DNA of 64,000 nucleotides from Rhizopus sp. PT2906 (GCA_025529335.1 JAMYHX010000009.1:186001-250000); one strand, 5' to 3'. Shown: positions 43,655 to 55,740, numbered from the stretch's first letter. Notes: generated by a model not told the origin, from the sequence alone. Made by a program: numbers and translations.

Positions 43655-43852
43655 GAAATTGATACATAACTTTTTTCATATCAGTGCCATTCATTCGTAT
43701 AATTAACATTAATCATAGTAAATAAACCACTCTTTTTACCATTTAATAGTTTATCAATTCAAAAATACATGAATAGAATGATTTATATGTGTTTGTTTTT
43801 CAGTTACTTTTATAAATATATACACAAAAAGAGGGAGCTATATTAGAGAAAA

Positions 43853-46543
43853 TTACCAACCATTTGTATTGCGAACTTCGACTTCCTTGCCACCCAATTC
43901 GCTCTTGGGAACGACTGAACCGAGTGTATAGACGGTTTCGTTAGACTCTTTTAACAAACGAGTGATTTCTGGTACGTCAGCAGGGTCAGCAACGATGACC
44001 ATACCGATACCACAGTTGAAAGTACGAGACATTTCATGATCAGAGAGACCACCGGCTTGCTTGAGCCATTTGAAGATGGGAGGTAATTCATAAGAGGCAG
44101 CATCTATGATGACAGCAAGGTCACTTGGCATAACACGGGGAATATTTTCAAGGAAACCGCCACCGGTGATGTGAGCCATGGCCTTGACCAAGTCTTTCTT
44201 GACAACAGGCAAGAGTTGCTTGACATAGATGCGTGTAGGAACCAAAAGGGCTTCACCCAAGGACTTGGTCTTGTTCCAAGGACAAGGGGAGTGGTAGGTT
44301 AATCCGGGCTGTGAGGCAACGATCTTACGGACAAGTGAAAATCCATTGGAGTGAACACCAGATGATGCTAAACCGAGGACAACATCACCAGCCTTAATTT
44401 GATCTAAACGAGGCAATATCTTTTCACGTTCGACAGCACCCACAGTGAAACCAGCACCGTCATAGTCGCCCAAGGCATAAAGACCGGGCATCTCAGCAGT
44501 CTCACCACCGACGAGGGCACATCCAGATTGAAGACAACCTTCGACAACACCAGCCACAAAGTCTTTGCCAACGTCAACTTCGAGTTTACCACAGGCAAAA
44601 TAGTCTAAAAAGAATAAAGGCTCGGCACCTTGAACAATCAAGTCGTTCACATTCATAGCAACCAAGTCAATACCGACCGTGTTGTGGATGTTGCAGTCTT
44701 GAGCAATCTTGAGCTTGGTACCAATACCATCGGTAGCAGAGACCAAAATAGGATCGACAAAACCAGCTGCCTTCAAGTCAAAGAGACCACCAAAGCCACC
44801 GATATCAGAATCGGCTCCAACACGGCGGGTTGACTTGACAAGAGGCTTAATCTTTTGGACCAACAAGTTACCGGCATCAATAGAGACACCAGCATCAGCA
44901 TAGGAAAGACCGGTCTTCTTGTCGTTTTGCTCAGCGTGTTTGAAAGCTCTGTGAGCAATGTCGTTACGGTAATACATGTTTTCGAATTGGATGGATTTAA
45001 CACCAACATAGGCTTTGTCAACTGCTTCACGTAAAGTGTTGGCCACAGCAGAAACAGCAAGAACACGACCACCGTCAGTTAAAAGCTTGTTATCGACTAC
45101 CTTTGTACCAGCATGGAAAATGGTAACGTCTAGGAATGGGTTACTAATGAGTTGCAAGAATGGAAAAAAAAAATCTTACCAGAGGTGTTTTCAGGAAGAG
45201 TAATTTCCTTTCCTTTAGCATAACCACCAGGATATCCTCCAGAGGCAATGATAACAGTAGCAGCAAAGGCATTCTTGGTAGTAATAGCAACAGCATCAAG
45301 ACGACCTTCAACACATGACATCATGATTTCAGCCAAATCAGTATCATCACTCAAGAGAGGTAAAACAACTTCAGTTTCAGGGTCTCCAAAACGAACATTA
45401 TATTCCAAGACCTTAGGTCCAGAAGCAGTCAACATGATACCTGTGAAAAGCATACCGACAAAGGGGAAGCCATCACGACGCATACCATCGATGGTGGGTT
45501 GTAAGATGGTGCGTTTGACTTCTTCAATAAGAGCTGGTGTACCAATAGGAGTGGGAGCATAGCAACCCATACCACCGGTGTTGGGTCCCTTATCTCCATC
45601 AAGAGCACGCTTATGATCTTGAGCAGGAGGAAGAGGAACGATGGTGTATCCGTCAGAAAAGGCCAAGAAAGAGAGTTCTTGTCCTTCAAGGCATTCTTCA
45701 ATCACAACTTCAGAACCAGCATCTCCGAATTCCTTGTTGACCATGATAGCCTTAAGACCTTCAAGTGCTTCCTCTTTGTTTTCAGGCATCAAGACACCCT
45801 TACCAGCAGCCAAACCTGAAGCCTATGATGATCCTGTTTGAGCCTCTTCATCCATATTTTGTATGCATTTTTTATTACCTTCAGTACGACTTTGTGATCC
45901 ACTGATTCGATATACTTTTTAGCTTTTTCGTAATCTGTAAAGTTCTATTGATAACTATGAGTTGCTTGGCCGAATCTTTTATAAAATGTATTACCTCATA
46001 TGCAGCAGTTGGGATATTGTGCTTTTTCATGAAGTCTTTTGAGAAGGCTTTTGATCCTTCCATTTGAGCGGCCTTTGGAGAAGGACCAAAGCAGGGAATA
46101 CCCACTATGATCAAATTAATCGCCAGTTGGAATTGTATGTTCAATTTCAGACTCACCTTTCTTGAAAACAGCTTGAATGCCTTCGACAATAGGTTGTTCA
46201 GGGCCGGGAATAACAAGATCAATCTAGGATATATTTTAGAATTGTGATGCGCTTGCTCTCATGTATAACTTACCTTGTTTTCAACAGCGAAATCCTTCAA
46301 CTTGTCAAACTCGCTGACGCCTATCTTGACGTTTGTAATCTTGGTGTCGTTTTCTGTACCTCCATTACCTTTTTTGAAAAGAATGATGTTAGCATCATGT
46401 GTTGGTTATTTGCAATAGTATGTTATACCAGGAGCAACAAAGATATGCTGAATTCTTTCAGACTGGGCAAGCTTCCAGGCAATAGCATGCTCACGACCAC
46501 CTGAGCCCACAAGAAGGATATTAAGCTTGTCTATGTTATCCAT
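43853..46543 (-). CDS. ADE5,7: Bifunctional GAR synthetase / AIR synthetase (ADE5,7)
   Basis: A two-domain enzyme of de novo purine synthesis: GARS (phosphoribosylamine-glycine ligase) and AIRS (phosphoribosylformylglycinamidine cyclo-ligase). Multi-exon, minus strand. The GARS part begins MDNIDKLNILLVGSGGREHA (start at 46543; an in-frame ATG 54 bp upstream is possible). It continues with GIPCFGPSPKAAQMEGSKAF, VVLKASGLAAGKGV, the ATP-grasp region EGQELSFLAFSDG, GPNTGGMGCYAP and VLEYNVRFGDPETE. AIRS begins after VTIFHAGT: SYADAGVSIDAGN, GADSDIGGFGGLFDL, VSATDGIGTKL, GGETAEMPGLY and GLASSGVHSNGFSLVRKI. Order and fusion equal yeast ADE5,7. Cytosolic. Five or more short introns cluster in the 5' third. 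Confidence 0.97.
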
Positions 46544-47434
46544 TAATCTGTGTTTCTTTACGGTTTGGTGAAAGAGAACTATCTTACCAGAAGCCATAAG
46601 ATATGTTTTTAATAAGTTTAAAGAAACAAAATCAAAAAATAGATTTGAGATAATTATACGGTCTGAGTCTGACTCATATCAAATTTTAAGCCACTGCAGG
46701 CATAAAGATATTCGTTTGCATTGATTGTTGAAGATCTTTTTTGTTATCAGTTGATTGTAAGAGATACTATTCTTTAATTGATAATTTCCTTTAGTATTAA
46801 TAGTCATCATGATCAAGATACATCTTTACCTACACATCTTTAGAAAATCCAAGCATAACTCATGCATCAATAAAAGACGATCAAACGACGGTCGGTTTGT
46901 GAAAAATAAATGTCTCATCACTTTCTACAATTTTTACCTTAATTGGAAAACATATCTAGGCTATGTAGCAACAAGCTTGACTGAAGCAATAAGATATCTC
47001 CCTCCATGAGCGTCTAACTTTGGCTTTATCTGTTACCTATATGACCGCTTCTACTCTTTTTACTGTAATCCCCTCCACACACAAATCAAAAGCATCATGG
47101 CAACACCAATCTTTACGGAAATGATTCTCTTCTTCAAATCCTGAGCTCCTACTCAACCAAAATTATGAGGCTTAACTAAATATGTGCATTGAGAAACTAA
47201 TAAACTGCTTGAAGATCGTAGGCTGTTTTTCACACCAAATTGACCGCATCTCCAGGCATGATTTTTTTTTTAAATAAATTCTTTGATGCTCCTCTTTCAA
47301 GCTTTCATTTGGATGGCCTGTGCGGTCTTCATTTGGTCTGTCAAAATTGAAGTACTTTGCCATTATTTCAAACTGGTATTTCGCAAAAAGTCTATCAGAT
47401 CAATCATTCAACATGATATACCCATTGTGCGCGA
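46544..47434. other. Intergenic region upstream of ADE5,7
   Basis: No supported gene. It contains the ADE5,7 promoter and further AT-rich sequence. Short open frames (46809-47009 plus, 47172-47363 minus) have no recognised domain. From about 47170 on, the sequence may be part of the dispersed element beginning at 47435. Confidence 0.4.
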
Positions 47435-47665
47435 CGTGAAAAAGATGGCCAACACTACACGCACCAAAAAATAGGCTAATGTGCTACAGGCATTTTCTTG
47501 GGGCACTACGTATGTTGTCACTATATAACTTCACATTATCAAAGCCTCTACCTAATCTAAAGCTTGTCCAATTCTCTGATAAAAATACGATATCATCATA
47601 ATTACACGTGAGCCTGGTGGTCTTTATTGATCAAACTGGCAACATAAAATTAGAATAAATACAAC
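47435..47665 (-). repeat. 230-bp dispersed repeat, copy 2
   Basis: The reverse complement aligns end to end with 27411-27640, with CACGTGTAATTATGATGA, TAGTGACAACATA and TAGTGTT conserved in order, and also with 54437-54650. Downstream in that orientation (47709 onward, plus) the relic ORF start also matches copy 3: GCTTGACGCTACACA and the stretch around CATAGGTAAT.GGTAGAGG recur at about 54310-54370 on the other strand. Confidence 0.75.
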
Positions 47666-48308
47666 ATTTCTTTTTATCTTCTTGTTCTTGAAAAGAAACA
47701 ATCCAAGATGGTAGCATTTAAGGTCATGTTTAACTTGACGCTACACATTGAAAAGCTTTGTTGGATTACAGCATAGGTAATAGGTAGAGGTAGTGCCTGT
47801 AGTATTAATCTAATTTCTGATGCATGTAGTGTTGACCTTTATTAGGATTCGTTTGAAATTCATGAAGGTAAATAATATATATATATCTTTTATTTCTCCT
47901 TTATATTAAAAAACATTAGTATCACTCAATCATTTATTACATGATGCTATCAAAAAAGAAAGAAAATTAAAAAAAAAAGGAGAGATCATCTTATCAGCAA
48001 CCACCACCAAATGACATTATTGAAACGGAAACAAATTGGACAAGAAGAGCCTAATTTCCTAGCTTAAAAATAGGTTCTCCCATAAACATACTTTTTGATT
48101 TATAAAGCATTATCGCTATTACTCCTCATCCTAGTTTAGTGATCTAAAGAAGTTTATTTAATGAAAAAGCATGCTATTTGTATGGTTGCAAAAAAGAAGA
48201 AGGCTTTCTTGGTTTTTTTTACATTTCAAACAAAGTATAAATGAGAAAAAAAAAAGGCAATTTTAAATCGATAGCATGCTCATTTAAAATAGATGTGTAA
48301 AATCTTCA
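47666..48308. other. Relic 5' end of nuclease-like element, then unassigned DNA
   Basis: Up to about 47830 the sequence parallels the start of the relics at 27.4-26.6 kb and 54.4-53.6 kb (ATG near 47708, then ACTTGACGCTACACATTGAA). After that no recognisable frame remains. The rest, to 48308, has short (TA)n and A-rich runs but no gene. Confidence 0.5.
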
Positions 48309-48597
48309 TACACTCTTTCCGGAAAGTGAATTCAACCAATGGCGAAAACAAATTCAGGTTGTACAAAAAATGCATTCGCCCTGAAGGAAAATCAATTCAT
48401 CTGATGACAGGAACAAGGTTGGTGCTGATAAATCATATGTCCTGCTGCTTGTAGGAAAAGTCTTGGAATTGTTGGATATAAAAGACAAACACAAGGCGTT
48501 GTCTTTTATATCCAACGATGCCAAGACGAATTTATATCTCGTACAACACGAATTTTGTTCTCGCCTTTGGGTGAATTTACTTTCCGGAAAGAGTGTA
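48309..48597. mobile_element. Palindromic MITE with TA target duplication
   Basis: A 285-bp element with inverted ends: CACTCTTTCCGGAAAGT at the left (48311) and the matching ACTTTCCGGAAAGAGTG at the right (48579-48595). Similarity of the ends extends over about 55 bp, and both ends are flanked by TA, as expected of Tc1/mariner-type insertion. A second inverted pair of about 18 bp (GTTGGATATAAAAGACAA and its complement) lies near the centre around 48470-48515, so the element can fold back. It has no coding capacity and depends on a transposase elsewhere. The right arm is homologous to 1-149 and 53131-53279. Confidence 0.85.
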
Positions 48598-48699
48598 TAT
48601 AAAGTCATGAAAAGATACTCTGTATTGATAATCAAAAAAAAAAAAAAAAAAAAAAAAAACATCGTCTGAATTTGAAGTACAAACACTTTATTTTTCAAA

Positions 48700-50607
48700 T
48701 TACTCAAAAAGTTCAATTTTAATCTCTTGAGCAACCTTATTAACTAGCCTCACATACGGCGTTTGATAACCAGACAACTTTTCTACATCAAAGGCACCTT
48801 GACTTAAGGCCACGATCTTTGCAAGTGGCTTATTGCTTGTGTCTTTTACCATAATTGATGAATCACTTGCCCTATTTATAAAATGAGTCACATGCATTTA
48901 TTCTATCATATAGCGATTTACTTACACTCCTATTGCTGCTGCTGCTGTTGTTGTTGTTGCTGCAACTGCTGCTGCTTTTTGGGCCTTTACACTTTCTAAC
49001 AATGCCTTTCGCCTAGCTTCCTTTTCGCGTAATTCTGCTTGATGTGCTTCTATTCTATCTTTTTCTCTATTTCTGCTATTGATATCAGCCCACACGCTTT
49101 GTTTTTGTGCTTCAGCACTAAAGGTTCTTTCTTCCAACTCCTTTAGTTCCTTTGTCAGCTTCATCACTTGTTCAGTATCATTGTTGCTTTCCGCATGCTG
49201 AAGACGTGCCATAAGTTGTGCTTTTTCCATAACAGCATTCATGGATGAACCCTTCACGGCCCGTTTCCTTTCAATCATTTCATTTACTTCTTTATCATTC
49301 AATACATATTCTCTTGCATTTTTTATATCTTCCACTTTCTGCTTGATATGATCCATAGAGGGAACGCGTACTTTATCATGCTCCAATGTGGCTATAAAGC
49401 GAGAGTATTCGTGCTATAAATAATAAGCTATAAGCATGTTTCTTTTTTTTACATCAGTTATAAATACCTGAGTGATAGGTTGATTTGAGATAATATCCAT
49501 AGTAAAGATTTTTTCTGCTTTACCATGCTTTAACTTGAGTGCTTGATTACATGATGTATTTTCACCAATTGTGTAAATCTTATGCCATGGCACAATCTCC
49601 ATGACCTGACAAAGTCTATACACAGGGACTTTCTTCTGTGGATCTTGACCAATGTATATACGAACAAAGCCATCTAACATGAAAGAAGTTATTAAAGAGT
49701 ATACATCTTTTAAATGATATCATACCAAGAATCAAATTTTCAAAAAATGGTGCAAATAACCACTTTTCAATCATACTTCTTGATATGCAAGCAGATTGAA
49801 ATTCTTCCAGCTGAGGTACTCTCTTTCTAGCCTAGAAATTGTGTTGGTTTATTTAAATGAATGTATATAAAGTTAATTACCTTTTCTTCTGCGTCTTCTT
49901 CTGATGCAGGTGATTCATCTGCACTATATTCATAGTCACTTTGGTCTTCATATCGCTTTCGTCTCTTTCTGTCTGGGGTAGAGGATACTTCATTACGGCC
50001 ACGCTTACTGCGTACCCTGTTCTTCTCTTCTCTGCGTCTTGCTAACTCTGAAAGTGCTTGTGACGTGCTACTGCCTTTAGCTCTTGCTGAGCCTATAATC
50101 CACGTTTTAGCAATGTGTGTTTTATAACGATACTATATACATACGTCTAGTAATATCCTCTCTTCGTCCATCTTTAAGTAGCTTTCTGACTTCTAATCTT
50201 TCCAAGTTTCTCTGTCTTTCTTCTGAACGTTCAGCAAGAATACGTTCTCTCTCAACTTCTGGAAGTGCTTGTAGCCTTTTTGAATATTAGGAAACTATAT
50301 GCAAATTGTTGATGATATCTACCTTTTACGATCTTCTTCATCTTTATATAGATCAGGGCCATACTCGTCAATATCTTCCATGTCTTCATCGTCATCTATG
50401 CCTACTTCTTCATCAGAATATGGTACTTCCTCGTCAGTTTCAGATGTGCTACGGTGGGAATTAGAACATTAATTAAAAAATAAGAAAAAACAAAATTTAC
50501 TGTCTTTTTGGCTTCTTTGCCGCGCTAGAAGCATTAGCTTGATTTGCTCTTTTTAGTGCCTCTTCTTCTTTAGTCAATGAGAGAATTAAACTGTCAATGT
50601 TCTCCAT
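48700..50607 (-). CDS. RTF1: RTF1, Paf1-complex subunit with Plus3 domain
   Basis: Transcription elongation factor that binds Spt5 and supports H2B ubiquitination. Multi-exon, minus strand, starting at 50607 (MENIDSLILSLTKEEEALKR). A long acidic and basic N terminus follows (DDDEDMEDIDEYGPDLY, RRRKR-type patches). The Plus3 domain occupies the middle: ARKRVPQLEEFQSACISRSM, IEKWLFAPFFENLILDGFVR, VYRLCQVMEIVPWHKIYTIG, then SNQPITQ. After it comes EYVLNDKEVNEMIERKRAV and a long Lys/Glu/Gln coiled coil with an Ala/Thr run. The last exon is IMVKDTSNKPLAKIVALSQG. Length and order fit yeast and animal Rtf1. It shares a short divergent promoter (about 140 bp) with OTU1. Confidence 0.93.
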
Positions 50608-50750
50608 GTTGTTATTAATTCAATAAGAAAAAGCTAAAAAAACCAAAAAAAAAGAAAAGCTGGCAGCTGAGCGCATTTTAAATTTCAGCTTCCGTCATCG
50701 AAATGAAAATCAGACAGAAATGAAACGAGTTGTTGTAACAGGTTGAAACT

Positions 50751-52413
50751 ATGAGATTACGAATACGACATGCTAATGGCATTGCTACACTTAACAATGT
50801 ATCCAATGAACAAACTGTAGCTGAACTTAAACAACAAATTCTTCAGACCTTACAACTCTCTTCTACTTATGGCATTCAGAGTAAATTGAGATTACACGCA
50901 CGCATGCATAATTGCATCTTGCTAAAGAACACTTTGCTTTATTTATACAGTCTCTGGAGGATATCCACCAAAACCTATTACGGATGACACCTTGGTTATC
51001 CAGAATAGTGGTCTAAAGGATGGTGACACCTTAAATGTTAAGATAACAGAAAACACTGTGCAACAGGTAGAAACAACAAGTAGTGAGTCTTCTTTCAAAC
51101 TTGTCAAGGAAGGTGTTGTCCAGACACCTAATGGATTTTTGACATTAAGGGTAATAGACAAATATTTTCTCACTAATAAGAGCAAAAAAGAAAAAAACTT
51201 ACTTTAAATAGACAATGGAAGATGATAATTCATGTCTATTTAGATCCATTGGTACAGTAGTGACAATAAAAGAGGCTGCTGCTTATATTCAATTTTTTAT
51301 ACTATTCTAGGCTATGTATTGAGCAGAGACACCAGCATAGCAAATGAATTAAGACATGGTACTAATTGATACGCCTTAAAGAGAAAAGATAATGTATACT
51401 AATTGTTGATAATTAGTTATAGTCGAAAGAATCAAAGCTGATCCCATCTCATATCCTGATGTCCTGTTAGGGTAAGTTTACTATGTACAAATATATGAAT
51501 TTTGTTATTAACTAATGAATATTCTAGTCAAGAAAGAGGTAAACACTACTCATGCATGATATTATTTGATGAAGCAATCGTTTTAAGAATCCTTCTCTTT
51601 TAGAAAAGTACATTCAATGGATCCAGAAACCTACTTCTTGGGGTGGTGCAATAGGTAAACTGTTGTCACGAATACAATTATAGCAATACTCAACTTTTTA
51701 CAGAACTGTCCATATTCTCATCCTTCTTTAATGTCGGTAAGTGTTTATCGATTTTATATCTAATGCGATACTTACCCTCCCTTTTTTTGTTTAGAAATTG
51801 ACAGCATTGATGTTCAGACAGGCAGAATTGACAAGTTTGGTAAATTACTTTATTTAATTTACTGTACATCTACTTATTCACTTTCAGGGGAAGGAAGCTA
51901 TGATGAAAGAGTGCTTATTGTTTACAGTGGCATACGTAATGATAGATAGATAGATATTATTCATATCACTAACAATAGCGTGATAGACTACGACGCTTTA
52001 GCACTTTCTCCGGCCAGTGATAGTCCACCAGAATTTGATCAGACACGATTCCCAGTGACTGATAATTACATCCTTGATGCTGCCAAAGAGATTACTGAAT
52101 CATTGAGAAGAGTAAGTTCCCTCCTTTTTTTTTTTTTATTCATTCTCTTTATCTCACTTTTTCATATGAATAGGGTCATAAGTATACAGATGTTGCCAAT
52201 TTCACTTTACGATGTGAACAGTGTAAGACTGGATTAAAAGGAGAAAAAGGTAACTGCAGATAACGACATACTTATTTGCTAACTTTTGTTTTATTAGATG
52301 CTCATAATCATGCTGCAGTACGTCATTGATTTATATACTATGGTACTATAACAGGAACTAACTTGTATATTTACTAGGCTACTGGCCATACTCATTTCGT
52401 AGAATATCAATAA
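50751..52413 (+). CDS. OTU1: OTU1/YOD1 ubiquitin thioesterase
   Basis: A Cdc48/p97-associated deubiquitinase of protein quality control. I count about 14 exons and 13 introns in 1.66 kb, giving about 300 residues. The N-terminal UBX-like domain reads RLRIRHANGIATLNNVSNEQ, then SGGYPPKPI. The OTU domain carries the catalytic Cys in MEDDNSCLFRSIG, then WIQKPTSWGGAIELSIFSSF and IDVQTGRIDKFGEGSYDERV, with the catalytic His in VYSGIHYDALAL split by an intron. The C-terminal zinc finger is RCEQCKTGLKG ... HAAATGHTHFVEY. All canonical residues are present, so it should be active. Several exons are only 30-50 bp long. Confidence 0.93.
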
Positions 52414-53130
52414 GTTTCTTTTATAAAGGTGATCATCCCAGTCTTTAATAAAATCCTTAAGGGAAGAGAGTTGCACACATGAATCATATAGTTTTCTTTG
52501 AACAAAATATATTACTGTGAGCCCACTTTACTTTCTCATTAGTATCTCTTTAAACAAATTCTTTCCATTATAACATATATTTGTATACTTCAGGAAAAGC
52601 TGTTGTATTACAAATATTTAGCTTTATTTCTCCTTCTTTATTTATGGAAAGTGACATTGAATACTCTTACTGTATTTTTATTAATTATTGACATTAATTT
52701 TATAAAATGTTGTCATAAAATAAAAAAATTATTTGCGTAAAAAGACGACAAAGAAAAATATGTTTGAATAAAACGACATCATGTCAAAAGAGAGAGAGAG
52801 ATAATGAGTTTATATGTAGAAAAAGAGAGAAAAAGTATGTTAGTATTAGAGCACATGTCCTAATATTAGTTTTACTTACCACCAAGGTGCATTCTGGGGA
52901 GAGTAGCGATAACTACCCAGGATAGTTTAAACAAAAAAAAAGGAACGGAGGACAGGATACCTGGAACAAAGAAATCGTATCAAATGAGAGCGATCTGCTT
53001 CGTGGCCATTCAAGAATATGCATTGTCAAATATGACTACATGTTCTTCTGATTTCATGGAAAGACCGAATAAAGAATTTAAACTTTTACAAACAGACTAA
53101 AGAGGGCTATTTCTAATATTAAGTTAATTT
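52414..53130. other. Intergenic region downstream of OTU1
   Basis: About 720 bp of AT-rich DNA, no gene seen. Some A/G-rich and T-rich runs occur (52790-52835). The dispersed repeat begins at 53131. Confidence 0.45.
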
Positions 53131-53279
53131 CAACTCCAAGACAGCCCACCTGTTAATATTACGAAAATATTCTTGGCGACGACGAATTTACATTTCATGC
53201 AACATGAATTTTGTTCTCACCATGGGTGTATTTATTTTCGATCACAGGCGAATTTACTTTCCGGAAAGAGTGTATAACA
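53131..53279. repeat. Dispersed repeat, copy 2 (MITE-family end)
   Basis: Nearly identical to bases 1-149 of the window and related in its right part to the right arm of the MITE at 48309-48597. The last shared bases are GAGTGTATAAC, after which the copies diverge. Flanks differ, so it is a separate insertion rather than a segmental duplication, unless truncated. Confidence 0.8.
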
Positions 53280-53558
53280 GGATAAAAACCAGCAAGATTC
53301 AATGATCATCATATAAATGCTAGGTACAGCCAGGTCTCGATTCTATCATAACCCTTAACACAAATATCTCAACAAAACAATCCAAAAACATATCAGTGGA
53401 TGAATTTTCGCCATGCTTGTAAACTCGAGCTATGCTCCATAAATATATATTTATTATATTAAAAAACGTTATTTTCACTAAAATTTTATTTGTCTGTTTA
53501 CAAATCACACCAGAAGAGGGCACACAGCTGGCTTTTTGCTGGCAATGATGTGAAGGTA

Positions 53559-54430
53559 TCCATCATATTAAACTTCTTTTTTCCAGCTGATTTTGTTGAT
53601 ATCCAAATTTGTATTGCATTCTTCCCAAAAGTATCTGGTGATCTGCAGTAAGTCATTTATCATCTTCATGTTGATAAATGCAGGTAAATCATCTATACAA
53701 CGAGGAAGCACCACTTCTCTCAATTTCTTCATTCTATAAACTTGTAACAAAAATTGATTTTGAAGTCTTCTATGTTGAAGGAAAATACATTCTGCTTGCT
53801 GTCGATGTTTATGGTGCGTTGTGTATATATTGTCAATTTTAGAATGTCCATATTCGGCGCTTTCCCAGAAACACTACCTAGCTTGCACTCGCCGTAACCA
53901 AGGCATACTTCTTCATTCATTGCACTGATGATTGCGTCTGACCATTTCGAGGAATAGTTATCAGCAGCCTTGTTGGTCCATCGTAAAATTACATTGTTTT
54001 CATTTTCGGACAGCATTGATGTTAACAGTGGGTTGCAATACCTACTCCATAGTTCCGGCTCACCAAGCTTGGTGACATTCACCTCTCTCTTTGGGAGAAA
54101 GTTCAACATGCAAGCAATGTCCTTGATGATTTTCTTTTCGTAAATGCTAATTCCTTCCTTGACAGATAGCTCCAAAAGCTTGATCATCCCCATTTCCAAT
54201 AAAGGTACACCACACTGGCTATCATAAATAATCTTTGAGATTGCTAAAGGAAAACCCTACATGTCCGAAAAAATCCACCAAAAGTTGGACTAATTCTACG
54301 GGCGATACCTCTACCCATTACCTATGATATCTTCCAACAAAACTTTCATTGTGTAGCGTCAAGCTACAAATGAGTTTATAAAGGATCTTGGATCGTTTCT
54401 TTTCAGAAAGAAAGAGATAAAAAAAAATAT
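53559..54430 (-). pseudogene. Relic of repeat-family ORF with nuclease-like motif, longer copy
   Basis: On the minus strand, an open frame of about 156 codons (53729-54199) and a second of 60 codons (53568-53750) in another frame. The first encodes REVNVTKLGEPELWSRYCNP, LLTSMLSENENNVILRWTNK, SDAIISAMNEEVCLGYGECK and LKLTIYTQRTINID. The second encodes LREVVLPRCIDDLPAFINMK. The spacing D-A-I ... G-Y-G-E-C-K looks like a PD-(D/E)XK core. I recall proteins of this appearance as abundant in Mucoromycota, but this is memory, not a search. The 5' end (54310-54370, MKVLLEDIIG) and its repeat at 54437 match the other two copies. Stops and frame changes make it non-functional. Confidence 0.5.
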
Positions 54431-54436
54431 TGTTAT

Positions 54437-54650
54437 TGCTGCATTTAATTTTATGTTGTCAGTCTATCAATAAAGAACCAAGATCAACCACGTCTATTTT
54501 ATATTAATGGATATTTCCATTGGACAGTCTTAGCTAAGGTAGAGGCTTTGATAGTGTGAAGCTGGAAAAATGAAATCACAGTTAGCGAACTGAGGAAGCG
54601 CTCGTAACATTTGTCATTTTGTCGTGAATGTAGTGTTTCCCTTGCTAAAT
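54437..54650 (+). repeat. 230-bp dispersed repeat, copy 3
   Basis: Shares TTTTATGTTGTCAGT, GGTAGAGGCTTTGATA (with copy 2), GAGGAAGCGCTCG (with copy 1) and TAGTGTT with the other two copies, in the same order. It sits just before the start of the nuclease-like relic, as in copies 1 and 2. Confidence 0.75.
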
Positions 54651-54744
54651 ATACTGTATCTATCACCATAAAGGTGCAACCAAAATGAGCACATTCTTTA
54701 AGTATTCGATCTAATAAAGTACCACCAAAATACTTGATTTTAAG

Positions 54745-55700
54745 TTGCTATGCTGACCATCGGTTACAAGAAGCATGTTGAAACAAGCAGCTAATTCCGT
54801 AATATTTTTTTTCAGCAATTATTAATCCTTGTATTTTAACCGTACTGATTACACTGCGTCTATAGTCAAATAGCATTTTTGAAATATCCATATCATCAAT
54901 ATACCACCGGCTTTTGGGCAGTTCCTCATCGTTGGATGATCCCTCTAGCTCATTGTCACTATCAACAATGGTTGTAGAATCAAAAGTACAAGTTTGAGAT
55001 AAGGACCATTCAGAGATATTTGTTACTTCACGCGGATCCAAGCTTTTACCTTTCTCAGAAACACAGTATCCCAACAAATAAACAGCCTTTTTACCAAAAT
55101 AGCATTTTTCTGGATTAAGTATCATTTTAGCTGTAATCAAGCGCTCTATTACTCTTTTGACGTAGTCAAAGTGACGTGCCATACCACCCTTCTTATTAGA
55201 CGAATGAATGACGATGTCATCTATATATACTTTTACAAAGGGGGAAATCACCAAGAATGATGTTCATAACCCTCGTGAAGTGAGAACCCAAATGCTTTAA
55301 TCCAAATGGATTTGCTCTAAACATATATTGCTTATTTCTGTGTGTAAACGTTGTTTTAACCTGATGTGATTCATATATGGGTAATCTCTGATATGCTTGA
55401 CGTAGGTCCAGCGTGGAGAAAATATCAGATCCTCCAATTTCACTGAATATCTCTTGAATCAACGGAATAGGTTGACTATCTGATGGTAATGGCTTATTTA
55501 GGTTACGTGAATCTAAACAGGGCCTGAATCCAGTTTTATTCCCATTGCTATCTTTCTTTGGAGCAAATCTCTTATTAAGAACAAGAAGAAGAGAAAGCTC
55601 GTTGTTGAAAACATCTTTTTATATGGTCATGAAGCATGATATACTTTGTTGTCAATCTCTTTGTATTGTTCACTCTTGGAGTAATCTCATACGGTCAAGT
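54745..55700 (-). pseudogene. Ty3/gypsy-type reverse transcriptase relic
   Basis: Reading on the minus strand from about 55700: FAPKKDSNGNKTGFRPCLDS, RNLNKPLPSDSQPIPLIQEI, then DIFSTLDLRQAYQRLPIYE, TFTHRNKQYMFRANPFGLKH and the catalytic YIDDIVIHSS (RT motif F/YxDD). KCYFGKKAVYLLGYCVS follows, the typical end of the RT region. The stretch between the two frames is broken (near 55217-55254), and after about 54990 the frame drifts into unrelated sequence. RNase H and integrase are not visible. It is a decayed element. Confidence 0.85.
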
Positions 55701-55740
55701 GCTTATAGGGTAACACGACAACCAAGACTATTCATTTAGT

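Noticed and set aside
46544..46597. 18-residue extension of ADE5,7 upstream of Met at 46543
   Set aside because: The family begins close to LNILLVGSGGREH, and a splice join there would create a stop. Kept only as an alternative start.
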